This document shows, piece by piece, positions 1-6,252 of a stretch of DNA of 11,405 nucleotides (position 1 is its first letter; the number at the start of each line of letters is the position of its first letter). Both the position numbers and the translations under genes were made by a program. Below the pieces are notes generated by a model. The model had not been told where the DNA came from, made no database searches, and was given only the letters and a program-made list of their open reading frames with translations. This DNA comes from Frankiales bacterium (lineage in GTDB: Bacteria; Actinomycetota; Actinomycetes; Mycobacteriales; Jatrophihabitantaceae), in contig JAOPUY010000566.1 in assembly GCA_025963265.1 (NCBI GenBank), positions 1-11,405 of the forward strand, written 5' to 3'.

Positions 1-645
1 GCCGGGATAACGCTGGCGCAGCATCTCAAGCATCTGGTTCCACGGGTCCAGGCCGGCGGCGGCCAACGCCAGGTTGGTCTGGACGTACTGCCCCAGACCG
101 CTGCTCTCGCGCTCGTACAACGCGGCGAAGACGCCCTGCAGCGCCATCTGGCTCGCGCTCCAAGACCCGTAGTTCGCCGAGAAGAACGCCGGTCCGGGAC
201 GCGCGACCATCTGCGAGTACGAGCTCATGGCGCCGATCTTGGCCATGATCAGGCCCTCGTAGCCGGGCGCGTCCGCGTAGGGACCCTGCCGACCCCAGCC
301 GGTGATCGAGACGTGAATCAGTCGGGGATTGCTGGCCGCCAACTCCGCGTAGCCCAAGCCGAGCCGTTCCGCGACCCCGGGACGGTAGGCCTCCAGGAGG
401 ATGTCGGCGGCGTCGATGAGCTGCCGGGCCTGGGCCAGGCCCTCGGCGCTCTTGAGGTCCAGCTCGACGCTGCGCTTGCCGCGCCCCCACAACGGGTAGG
501 ACGGGTGCGAGCGCAGCGGCGTTCCGCCGGGCGGTTCGATCTGGACGACCTCGGCTCCGTAGTCGGCCAGCATCTGGCCGGTCTGGGCGTTGGTGATGCC
601 GTTGCACAGCTCCACGACACGGAGCCCGTCCAGCGGTGTGGTCAT
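1..645 (-). CDS. Family III CoA-transferase (CaiB/BaiF-like), C-terminus cut by window edge
   Basis: The first 215 codons are present; the gene continues past the left edge. Family III enzymes move CoA between carboxylates, usually in the cytosol in acid catabolism. Family features visible are LxGLRVVEL near the N-terminus (residues 5-13), QMLADYGAEVVQIEPP (24-39), the W-GRGKRSVELDLK stretch (53-65), EAYRPGVAERLGLGY (85-99), ITGWGRQGPYADAPGYE (114-130) and ALYERESSGLGQ (175-186). The start is ATG at 645, with a GGAGG (complement of 651-655) five bases upstream. Aligning by the following AL-(Y)-ERE..G.GQ block puts Ser161 where family members have the catalytic Asp (Asp169 in formyl-CoA transferase). 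The protein may therefore be inactive, mechanistically different, or the degenerate half of a tandem two-domain transferase, which the visible part cannot settle. It is divergent from the DUF2889 gene and probably shares its regulatory region. Family assignment is firm; substrate is unknown. Confidence 0.9.
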   Translation of the reverse strand, partial: MTTPLDGLRVVELCNGITNAQTGQMLADYGAEVVQIEPPGGTPLRSHPSYPLWGRGKRSVELDLKSAEGLAQARQLIDAADILLEAYRPGVAERLGLGYAELAASNPRLIHVSITGWGRQGPYADAPGYEGLIMAKIGAMSSYSQMVARPGPAFFSANYGSWSASQMALQGVFAALYERESSGLGQYVQTNLALAAAGLDPWNQMLEMLRQRYPG

Positions 646-773
646 CTCGTCCTCCAAAAAGCCCGGGCACACGCACGGGGTCAGGCTGCTAGAGCGGTCG
701 CGGCCCCCGAGCCGGATGCGAGCGGTTAGACAAATATCGAAGCGTCGCGACGACCACCACTATGTAGAAAGAA

Positions 774-788
774 TTGGACACTGTCTAC
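774..788. promoter_or_regulatory. Operator-like site A (TTGGACACTGTCTAC)
   Basis: This imperfect palindrome has core GACA-C-TGTC and a right arm TGTCTAC. It matches site B (807-821) at 13 of 15 bases in the same orientation, with the two starts 33 bp apart, close to three helical turns. It lies between the divergent CoA-transferase and DUF2889 genes. TetR- or GntR-type regulators of CoA catabolism commonly bind sites like this. The identity of the regulator is inference, and no regulator gene adjoins it in the window. Confidence 0.55.
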
Positions 789-806
789 CTGTACGCCAGT
801 AGAGAT

Positions 807-821
807 TTCGACAGTGTCTAC
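807..821. promoter_or_regulatory. Operator-like site B (TTCGACAGTGTCTAC)
   Basis: This is the second copy of the 15-bp motif, with core GACA-G-TGTC and right arm TGTCTAC. The cores GACACTGTC (site A) and GACAGTGTC (site B) are also exact reverse complements. It sits about 50 bp upstream of the probable transcription start of the DUF2889 gene. Two in-phase copies suggest cooperative binding by a dimeric regulator. Confidence 0.55.
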
Positions 822-857
822 TTGATCGCATCGGGACCCAAAAGCTCGCGTCGGGCG

Positions 858-870
858 TAGGTTCCGTCCA
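858..870 (+). promoter_or_regulatory. Candidate leaderless promoter of the DUF2889 gene
   Basis: TAGGTT occupies 858-863 and exactly six bases separate it from the ATG at 870. This puts TAnnnT at -12 to -7 if transcription starts at the A of the start codon, the geometry typical of actinobacterial leaderless mRNAs. Only a weak AGG (859-861) could serve as a Shine-Dalgarno sequence. No good -35 is seen; GGGACC at 833-838 is the nearest candidate. Confidence 0.45.
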
Positions 871-1916
871 TGGCTGAACAACGGTATTTGGATCCTCGTC
901 ATGGTCCGCACGAACCCACCACCGGCACCCCGCCGCGTCGGCCGGGCTCGATCCGTCGGACTTCCACCGTCGACTCGCTGCGCACCATGGCCGGCGACCG
1001 GCGGCTCGCCCTGCACGGGCGAGCCCGCGATCTGCTCACTCGGGCTGACGGCACCACCGAGGTGGCCGCGACCGCCCGCACCCTCGTCGAGATCGCCTAC
1101 ACGGCCGGGCCCATCGTCCAACGAGTCGAGACCGAACCCCCGGTCAGCGGCTTGGCCGGCCTCACCGGCCGACTGGCCAGCACCGGCTTCCGGGCCGCGA
1201 TCGACGAGGAGACCTCCGCCAGCCGAGGAACGCTCGAGTACCTGCTGCTCGACGAGATCCCGGTCGCGACTCTGGTCTCCGGTTACTCAGTCATGCACGC
1301 CACCTCCCGGGGCGATCTCGAGTCCCAGATCCTCGAGGGGATGCGGGCCCCCGGCCCGCCAGCCCACGGCCCCGACATGTGCGCCGGCTTCCAGGTGGGC
1401 GGCACGATCATGCAAAGCCTGTCCATCGGCCAGCACGCGCTGGTGACCGGTCCGGAGGCCACGCCCGTCCTCGATCCGGCCGACCCAATCGGTTGGCACG
1501 AGTTCCCGGGCCCGCTGCCGACCGACGGCATGCGGCGCTGGCGGCGAGCCGACCTCTGGGCCGAGGAGAGCGACGGATTGCTGCACCTGGAGACGTTCTT
1601 CCGAGACAGCCACCTCGCGCCCGACGGCTTTGAGACGATCATCCACGAGTACACCGTGAGCGCGAGCATCGATCCGTTGGAGATGCGCGTTGTCACCTGC
1701 TCAGCCCAGCCCCGCGTGCTGCCCTTCGTGGAGTGCCCGCAGGCGGCCGACAGCGGTCGGCGCTTGGAGGGCATGTTGGTCGGCGGGCTGCGCAAACAGG
1801 TGCGAGCCGAACTCACCGGGACGGGAACCTGCACCCATCTCAACGACCAGCTGCGTGAGCTAGAGGACGCGGCCTCCCTCGTCCGGCTGCTCCCGTCCCC
1901 GGCCCCGACCGGCTGA
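870..1916 (+). CDS. DUF2889 family protein
   Basis: This is a 348-residue soluble protein of unknown function. Recognition rests on two blocks I associate with DUF2889 (Pfam PF11136): an N-terminal RRPGSIRRTSTVDSLR stretch (residues 23-38) and a C-terminal CTHLNDQLREL motif (321-331) whose Cys and His are plausible metal or substrate ligands. In between are acidic and aromatic segments with no signal peptide or membrane helix. Members often sit beside CoA-dependent catabolic genes in Actinobacteria. Here the gene is divergent from a CoA-transferase and precedes a 3-hydroxyacyl-CoA dehydrogenase by 152 bases. The ATG at 870 has no convincing ribosome binding site and looks leaderless. I propose no biochemical role beyond association with acyl-CoA metabolism. 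Confidence 0.82.
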   Translation: MAEQRYLDPRHGPHEPTTGTPPRRPGSIRRTSTVDSLRTMAGDRRLALHGRARDLLTRADGTTEVAATARTLVEIAYTAGPIVQRVETEPPVSGLAGLTGRLASTGFRAAIDEETSASRGTLEYLLLDEIPVATLVSGYSVMHATSRGDLESQILEGMRAPGPPAHGPDMCAGFQVGGTIMQSLSIGQHALVTGPEATPVLDPADPIGWHEFPGPLPTDGMRRWRRADLWAEESDGLLHLETFFRDSHLAPDGFETIIHEYTVSASIDPLEMRVVTCSAQPRVLPFVECPQAADSGRRLEGMLVGGLRKQVRAELTGTGTCTHLNDQLRELEDAASLVRLLPSPAPTG

Positions 1917-1920
1917 TCCC

Positions 1921-1936
1921 GGGCCGCTTCGGGCCC
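1921..1936 (+). terminator. Weak GC-rich hairpin after the DUF2889 gene
   Basis: GGGCC (1921-1925) can pair with GGCCC (1932-1936) around a six-base loop, followed by CATTT. A further GGGCC at 1945-1949 allows an alternative pairing. It lies just after the TGA at 1914-1916. The stem is only five base pairs and there is no U-tract, so termination here is uncertain. Confidence 0.3.
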
Positions 1937-1960
1937 CATTTCCCGGGCCGGTCACGGCTG

Positions 1961-1966
1961 TATAGT
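1961..1966 (+). promoter_or_regulatory. Possible -10 element (TATAGT) upstream of the dehydrogenase
   Basis: TATAGT matches the -10 consensus at five of six positions and lies in the 152-base gap before the dehydrogenase start at 2069. It implies an untranslated leader of about 95 bases. I find no matching -35 at normal spacing. The TTGACA at 2048-2053 lies too close to the start codon to act as its -35. Confidence 0.35.
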
Positions 1967-2068
1967 CCTGCTCACCGTATGAGTTTAAGTTCATCTCCCT
2001 AACCGGCTGGGCCGCGCGCGCCCGCTGCGTCCGCGCCGGGCGGCGGCTTGACAAATGAGAGGTTGTAC

Positions 2069-2917
2069 ATGGAATTCAAGACCCTTGCCGTGGTCGGCCT
2101 CGGCACCATGGGTGCCGGGATCTCCCAGACCGCGGTCCAGTTCGGCTACAACGTCGTCGGCATCGAGCCGTCCCAGGCTGGCCTGGACGCCGGCCGCAAT
2201 CGCATCGCCAGCGGTCTGGCCAAGTTCGCCGAGAAGGGCCGCATCACGGTCGAGGAGAGCGAGGCCGCCCTGGCCCGGCTGACCTTGACCACCGACCGCG
2301 CGGCCATCGCCGGCGCGGACATCGTGATCGACGCGGCGTTCGAGGACGTGGACCTGAAGAAAGAGCTCTTCCGCGACTTTGAGAAGCTCGCCTCCCCCAC
2401 CGCGCTGCTCGCCTCGAACACCTCCACGATCCCGCTGGTGATCATGGCCGCTGAGACCACCGCCCCCGAGCGCGTCATCGGCCTGCACTTCTTCAACCCG
2501 GTGCCGCTGATGAAGCTGGTCGAGGTCATCAAGACTCCGGCCACCAGCCAGGAGACCATCGACGGCGCCGTGGCGCTGTCCAAGGCCCTCGGCAAGAGCC
2601 CGGTCGTGATCAAGGACGGTCCGGGATTCATCGGCAACCTGCTGGTGGTGCCGTTCCTGCTCGACGCGATCCGCGCCTACGAGCGCGGCGTGGCCGAGAA
2701 GGAAGACATCGACGAGGTCATCAAGCTCGGCTTCAACCACCCCATGGGCCCGTTCGCCCTCAGCGACCTGATCGGCCTGGACATCGTGCACGACATGGCC
2801 GCGCGGATGTATGAGGAATACCGCGACCCGAAGTACTGGCCGCCGCCGCTGCTCAAGCAACTGGTCCGGATGGGCTGGCTGGGGCGCAAGACCAAGCGCG
2901 GTTTCTACACGTACTGA
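2069..2917 (+). CDS. hbd: 3-hydroxyacyl-CoA (3-hydroxybutyryl-CoA) dehydrogenase
   Basis: This 282-residue stand-alone dehydrogenase oxidises 3-hydroxyacyl-CoA to 3-ketoacyl-CoA with NAD(P), the third step of beta-oxidation, or runs in reverse. The N-terminal Rossmann motif is GLGTMG (residues 10-15), with acidic Glu33 at the end of strand 2. The family signatures are AFEDVDLKKELF (90-101), SNTST (116-120) and GLHFFNPVP (138-146), where Ser116, His140 and Asn143 are expected in the active site. The C-terminal helical domain holds PGFIGN and FNHPMGPFALSDLIGLD. The usual Asn-Arg after PGF is Asn-Leu here, as in mycobacterial FadB2-type proteins. Length is normal for the family. I chose ATG 2069 over an in-frame TTG at 2048 because GAGAGG (2057-2062) lies six bases ahead of it. 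It ends before a strong hairpin. Confidence 0.95.
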   Translation: MEFKTLAVVGLGTMGAGISQTAVQFGYNVVGIEPSQAGLDAGRNRIASGLAKFAEKGRITVEESEAALARLTLTTDRAAIAGADIVIDAAFEDVDLKKELFRDFEKLASPTALLASNTSTIPLVIMAAETTAPERVIGLHFFNPVPLMKLVEVIKTPATSQETIDGAVALSKALGKSPVVIKDGPGFIGNLLVVPFLLDAIRAYERGVAEKEDIDEVIKLGFNHPMGPFALSDLIGLDIVHDMAARMYEEYRDPKYWPPPLLKQLVRMGWLGRKTKRGFYTY

Positions 2918-2934
2918 CAAGCCTGCGAGCTCAC

Positions 2935-2971
2935 GAGCCCGCGTCCGGCCCTAGCTGCCTGACGCGGGCTC
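2935..2971 (+). terminator. Terminator-like hairpin after the dehydrogenase
   Basis: GAGCCCGCGTC (2935-2945) and GACGCGGGCTC (2961-2971) are a perfect 11-bp inverted repeat around a 15-base loop, starting 17 bases after the TGA at 2915-2917. There is no U-tract, which is common for actinobacterial terminators. It separates the dehydrogenase from the thioesterase cluster. Confidence 0.7.
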
Positions 2972-3019
2972 TCGGCTTCGGTTTACGCTGTAAGAAACTA
3001 CGAGAGGCAGGTGGCGAAG

Positions 3020-3253
3020 ATGGCCGAAGAGAGCATCTTTGAAGACTCCCCACAGGAATACTTCGAGAAGTTCTTCACCAACACCGGTTACTGCGACGCG
3101 CAGTCAGTGCTGCCCCACGGTGACAAGTACATCTGTCACTGCACGTGCGGCCGCTGGGACGTCGTGGCCGATGACCAGGAGTCGGGTCTGGACATGGCCC
3201 GCGAGCACACCCGCGAGATCACCGAGCGCGAGCTCGCGAAGCTGTCTCGCTGA
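3020..3253 (+). CDS. Small Cys/His-rich protein, possible metal binder
   Basis: This 77-residue acidic protein belongs to no family I can name. Residues 37-48 (YICHCTCGRWDV) carry C39, H40, C41 and C43; an upstream C25 and H33 and a downstream H63 in an AREHT motif could complete a zinc or iron site. The CxCGxW...A..H arrangement recalls small actinobacterial zinc-binding proteins, but this is only resemblance. There is no signal peptide or membrane helix. I prefer ATG 3020 because AGGTGG (3009-3014) is five bases upstream. An in-frame GTG at 3011 would add three residues but leaves only three bases after GAGAGG. The thioesterase GTG follows its TGA directly, so the two are probably translated together and may work together. 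Codon use fits a real gene. Confidence 0.75.
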   Translation: MAEESIFEDSPQEYFEKFFTNTGYCDAQSVLPHGDKYICHCTCGRWDVVADDQESGLDMAREHTREITERELAKLSR

Positions 3254-3832
3254 GTGGCCTCCCCCGACGGCGACCCGTTCCCGCCGTTTCAGGCCATGGT
3301 CGCCGAACTGCGGCGGCTGCAGGACGCGATGGCCGCCGCCCGTCCACCGGCTGAGCTCTCGACCGAGCTGACGGCGCTGTTAGCCGACGCCGCTGACCGG
3401 CTGTCGCCGTTCGCGACGACCGAGGCCCGCCAGATCTGGGGCAAACGCTCGAGCCAGCCGGGTCGAGGGCAGTCGATCGTGCCGGCCGTGGCTTATGACC
3501 GCAACGACGCGTCCCACTCCGAGGGCAGCGTGAGTTTCGGTCGGGCCTACCTGGGCGGCAACATGGCCGCGCACGGCGGGATGATCCCGCTGGTCTTCGA
3601 CGAGGTGCTCGGCCAACTGGCCGGCGCGGGCGGGCGGGCGCGCTCCCGCACGGCCTTCTTGCACGTGAACTACCGCGCTATCACCCCGATCGGCCCGACG
3701 CTGCGGATCGCCGGCGAGGTGACGCGGTTGGAAGGCCGGAAGATCTTCATCACCGGCACCCTGCACCACGGCGAGGTGCTCGTGGCTGACGCCGAGGGCC
3801 TGTTCGTAGTGCTCAAGGACGGCCAGCCCTAG
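3254..3832 (+). CDS. PaaI/THEM4-type hotdog acyl-CoA thioesterase
   Basis: This 192-residue protein probably hydrolyses an acyl- or aryl-CoA in the cytosol. An N-terminal helical segment (about residues 10-50) precedes a single hotdog domain. The signature NMAAHGGMIPLVFDEVLG spans 103-120, with HGG at 107-109 and the likely catalytic Asp116 on the central helix. VNYRAITPIGPTLRIAGEV follows as the strand region that lines the substrate pocket in this family. Hotdog domains dimerise or tetramerise. The GTG start at 3254 directly abuts the TGA of the small Cys-rich gene, with no clear ribosome binding site of its own, pointing to translational coupling. A later in-frame ATG (3296) is possible but also lacks a good site. 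The substrate cannot be inferred. Confidence 0.88.
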   Translation: MASPDGDPFPPFQAMVAELRRLQDAMAAARPPAELSTELTALLADAADRLSPFATTEARQIWGKRSSQPGRGQSIVPAVAYDRNDASHSEGSVSFGRAYLGGNMAAHGGMIPLVFDEVLGQLAGAGGRARSRTAFLHVNYRAITPIGPTLRIAGEVTRLEGRKIFITGTLHHGEVLVADAEGLFVVLKDGQP

Positions 3833-3859
3833 CTTCCCGCCACCGACCGAGAGGCTTCC

Positions 3860-4339
3860 ATGATCGACATCTCCGAGAACCGCCTGAGCGTCAGTCGTCC
3901 GATGGCCGCTGGTAGCGCGCGGATTTTCGCCGTCGTCGCCAGCCCGCAAGGCCATGTCGACCTCGACGGCTCCGGCATGCTGCTGGCCGCGCCCAACGCG
4001 CAGCCGCTGCGAGCCGTCGGCGACAGCTTCGTGATCGACATGGACCGCGAGCCGCTCGGCGACGTGCCGATGGGCAAATACTCCGTGCTCAACATCGTGA
4101 CCGACATCGAGGCCGACGTCCGCATCGAGTGGAGCGTCGCCGTCGTCGACCGGCCCCGATTCGGACACGTCTACGGCTACCGGCTGGAGCCGGTCGGCGA
4201 CGCCGAGACCATGGTCACCAACTATTGCGACTGGAGCGGGGTCCCTGCAGAGTGGCGCGAGCGGGTCAGCTGGCCGGTCGTCCCGCCGGCGATGCTCGAA
4301 CGCTCGCTCGACAACCTGCAGGCAATCGTGGAGGCGTGA
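3860..4339 (+). CDS. SRPBCC (START-like / polyketide cyclase-type) protein
   Basis: This is a 159-residue single-domain protein. Its layout fits the SRPBCC helix-grip fold used by actinobacterial polyketide cyclase/dehydrase-like proteins to bind hydrophobic ligands: a first strand with LSVSRPMAAGSARIFAVVASPQGHVDLDGSG (given here as two parts, residues 9-22 and 23-39), a VGDSFVIDM segment, KYSVLNIVTDIE, RIEWSV, and GYRLEPVGDAETMVTNYCDWSG, the usual run of strands before the long C-terminal helix. The ATG at 3860 has GAGAGG (3849-3854) five bases upstream. It lies 27 bases after the thioesterase and five bases before tesB, so it is probably part of the same transcript. The ligand and any catalytic activity are unknown. 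Confidence 0.8.
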   Translation: MIDISENRLSVSRPMAAGSARIFAVVASPQGHVDLDGSGMLLAAPNAQPLRAVGDSFVIDMDREPLGDVPMGKYSVLNIVTDIEADVRIEWSVAVVDRPRFGHVYGYRLEPVGDAETMVTNYCDWSGVPAEWRERVSWPVVPPAMLERSLDNLQAIVEA

Positions 4340-4343
4340 CCAG

Positions 4344-5189
4344 ATGACGGCCGAACCCGCCGGTGAACTCGACGAGGGCGTCGCCGACCTGCTGTCCCTG
4401 CTCGAGTTGGAGGAGGTCGAGCCCGACCTCTACCGGGCCAAGAGCCCGGTGCTGCGCGGCCGGCGGAACATCTTCGGCGGCCAGGTCATGGCGCAGGCCT
4501 TGCGGGCGGCCAGTCGCACGGTCGAGCCCGATCGGCTCCCGCACTCGCTGCACGGCTACTTCCTGCGCGAGGGCCTGTTCGAGACCGACGTGATCTTCCA
4601 GGTCGAGCGCAGTCGCGACGGCCGTTCCTTCAACGTCCGGCACGTCACCGCCCGCCAGAACGGCAAGATCATCTTTCTGATGACCGCGTCTTTCCACAAG
4701 GACGAGCCCGGCCGGTCCTTCGAGTCGCCGATGCGCGAGGTCGGGGCGCCCCCGCCGCCAGACTGGGTCGATGACGTCACCCACCGGCAGTCCAGCATCG
4801 GCGTGGACATCCAGCCGGGCCCGGAGATTTCCGTCGACGATGGCGGCCCGGCCTACTTGATCTGGACGCGCACCCGCGGGGAGATGCCAGCCGACCGCGG
4901 GCTGAACGCAGCGGTGGCCGCCTACATGTCGGACATGGGGGCCGGTGGCGTCGCCGGAAACGCGATCGGAGTCTCGGCCGCCGAGCACGGCACCGGGAGT
5001 CTGGTCATGGCCAGCGTCGACCACGCCATCTGGTTCCACCGCCCGATTCGGGCCGACGACTGGTTGCTCATCGACGCGGTGCCGGTGTCCAACGGCGGCG
5101 CCCGGGGCTTGGTTCGCGGCACCATCCACAACCCGGACGGCGTGCACGTCGCCTCGTTCGCGCAGGAGCTGCTGATCCGCGAGCGCTAA
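4344..5189 (+). CDS. tesB: Acyl-CoA thioesterase II (TesB family)
   Basis: This 281-residue double-hotdog enzyme hydrolyses acyl-CoA to free acid and CoA. Motifs run in family order: NIFGGQVMAQALRAA (42-56), PHSLHGYFLREG (66-77), VERSRDGRSFNVRHVTARQNG (88-107, first twenty residues), MTASFH (113-118), AYMSDMG (193-199), SVDHAIWFHRP (224-234), DDWLL (238-242) and ASFAQELLIR (270-279). By alignment with E. coli TesB, whose triad is Asp204-Thr228-Gln278, the counterparts are Asp197, Ser224 (a conservative Thr-to-Ser change) and Gln274. The ATG at 4344 has GGAGG (4330-4334) nine bases upstream, inside the end of the SRPBCC gene. It is the last gene of the rightward CoA cluster and converges with the Bax-inhibitor-type gene 41 bases away. 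I see no terminator hairpin in that gap. Confidence 0.95.
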   Translation: MTAEPAGELDEGVADLLSLLELEEVEPDLYRAKSPVLRGRRNIFGGQVMAQALRAASRTVEPDRLPHSLHGYFLREGLFETDVIFQVERSRDGRSFNVRHVTARQNGKIIFLMTASFHKDEPGRSFESPMREVGAPPPPDWVDDVTHRQSSIGVDIQPGPEISVDDGGPAYLIWTRTRGEMPADRGLNAAVAAYMSDMGAGGVAGNAIGVSAAEHGTGSLVMASVDHAIWFHRPIRADDWLLIDAVPVSNGGARGLVRGTIHNPDGVHVASFAQELLIRER

Positions 5190-5230
5190 GCGTTCGCTGG
5201 TCGCGTGTTGCTAGTTGCTTGCGGTGCTCG

Positions 5231-6088
5231 TTAGTTGCGGCTGCCGCCGGCGAAGTAGCTGAGCAGGCGCAGGATCTCCAGGTACAGCCAGACCAGCGTG
5301 ACCAGGATGCCGAAGGACAGATACCAGCCGTACTTCTCATCCACCCCGCGCCGCACCGACTGCTCGACCATGTCGAAGTCGACGATGAGGTTGGCTGCGG
5401 CGATGACGATGCACAGCAGGCTGAACGCGATCGCCAGGCCGATGTTGCTGTTGCCGCCGCCTCGCAAACCGAGGCCGCCCGAGACGAAGATGCTCGCCAG
5501 CCCGTTCACGATAATGAGGCCCAGCACGCCGAGCGTCGCCGCGAACACGATCTTCGTGAACTTCGGCGTGACTCGGACCGCGCCGGTCTTGTAAACGATC
5601 AGCACGCCGCCCGCGACCATGATGGTGCCCGTGACGGCTTGCACGACAATGCCGTTGAACTGGTCGTTGAAGACCTTGCTGATCGCGCCGAGAGCTAGGC
5701 CCTCGAAGACGGAGTACACGACGGTGGTGCCGGCGTTGGCCCGGCCGGTGAACGCGATGTAGAGGCCGAGGCCGAACCCGCCGATGAAGCCGATCAGCAG
5801 CAACGGCGTGCGGGTGCTCTCCGGAGCGAACCAGGCGATGGCCGCCGCCACCAGCACCGTGCCGATCAACAGCATGGTGCGGGTGATGACGTCGTCCAGG
5901 GTCAGGTAGCGCGAGGGCGCCGCCGCCTTGAGACCGGGGGCCTCTTGGCCGAACGCCGGCTGGGCGTACCACTCGTTGAGCTGGCCCGCGGACGGCGCCG
6001 GCGGGACGACGGGGCCAGCCGGAGCGGTTTGATTCACGCCCGGCCGCCCGGTCTTTTCAAAACCCCGAAGTACCGGGTTGCTGGCCAC
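5231..6088 (-). CDS. Bax inhibitor-1/YccA family membrane protein
   Basis: This is a 285-residue inner-membrane protein. A Pro/Ala-rich cytosolic N-terminus (about 60 residues, beginning with the ASNPVLRGF typical of actinobacterial members) precedes about seven hydrophobic helices. These include TMLLIGTVLVAAAIAWFA, LLLIGFIGGFGLGLYIAF and LGVLGLIIVNGLASIFV. Near the C-terminus are the characteristic LIVDFDMVEQSV and EKYGWYLSFGILVTLVWLY segments. Bacterial homologues such as YetJ are pH-sensitive calcium leak channels; the acidic residues in DFD and near the last helices could act similarly, which is inference. I chose GTG 6088 over ATG 6121 because GAGGGGG (complement of 6094-6100) lies five bases ahead of it. 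It is divergent from the GGDEF gene and convergent with tesB. Confidence 0.9.
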   Translation of the reverse strand: MASNPVLRGFEKTGRPGVNQTAPAGPVVPPAPSAGQLNEWYAQPAFGQEAPGLKAAAPSRYLTLDDVITRTMLLIGTVLVAAAIAWFAPESTRTPLLLIGFIGGFGLGLYIAFTGRANAGTTVVYSVFEGLALGAISKVFNDQFNGIVVQAVTGTIMVAGGVLIVYKTGAVRVTPKFTKIVFAATLGVLGLIIVNGLASIFVSGGLGLRGGGNSNIGLAIAFSLLCIVIAAANLIVDFDMVEQSVRRGVDEKYGWYLSFGILVTLVWLYLEILRLLSYFAGGSRN

Positions 6089-6189
6089 GGTTGCCCCCTC
6101 TGCTAGCGGTGATGCGCACATCTCATGCTGCGCTTTTCACAGCTTCTAACGAGCGGGACCCGCCGCCGAGTTCCCCGGCCGCCTGGTCG

Positions 6190-6232
6190 GACCACGGCGT
6201 AGCTCAATCCGCGCCGTGAAAGAGCTGTGGTC
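6190..6232. promoter_or_regulatory. Nested inverted repeats giving two competing hairpins
   Basis: CACGGCG (6193-6199) can pair with CGCCGTG (6212-6218). Alternatively GACCAC (6190-6195) pairs with GTGGTC (6227-6232), extended by AGCTC (6201-6205) with GAGCT (6222-6226). The two folds share bases 6193-6195 and exclude each other. The element lies between the divergent Bax-inhibitor and GGDEF genes, upstream of the promoter I propose for the latter, so it may act as DNA (operator) rather than RNA. No role is established. Confidence 0.35.
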
Positions 6233-6252
6233 ACTTTAAGTAATCGAGATGC

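Noticed and set aside
2048..2071. TTG 2048 as start of the dehydrogenase, or TTGACA 2048-2053 as a -35 element
   Set aside because: GAGAGG is correctly spaced for ATG 2069, and family proteins begin just before the GxGxxG motif. No -10 lies at normal spacing after TTGACA.
2983..2993. TTAC-GCT-GTAA palindrome before the small Cys-rich gene as an operator
   Set aside because: Four-base arms are too short to stand above chance without a second copy in the window.
3380..4168. Long leftward open frame opposite the thioesterase and SRPBCC genes
   Set aside because: It is a shadow of high-GC coding on the other strand; its product is His/Asp/Gly-rich with no family motifs, while both rightward genes are recognisable.
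4266..5147. Leftward open frame covering tesB
   Set aside because: It is antisense to a textbook TesB protein and encodes low-complexity, Arg/Val/Gly-rich sequence without motifs.
5190..5230. Terminator between convergent tesB and Bax-inhibitor genes
   Set aside because: I could find no stem longer than a few bases; only a loosely repeated GTTGCTAGTTG-like stretch is present.
6089..6121. ATG 6121 as the start of the Bax-inhibitor-type gene
   Set aside because: The strong GAGGGGG site is spaced for GTG 6088, and homologues begin with the (M/V)xSNPVL sequence at that point.
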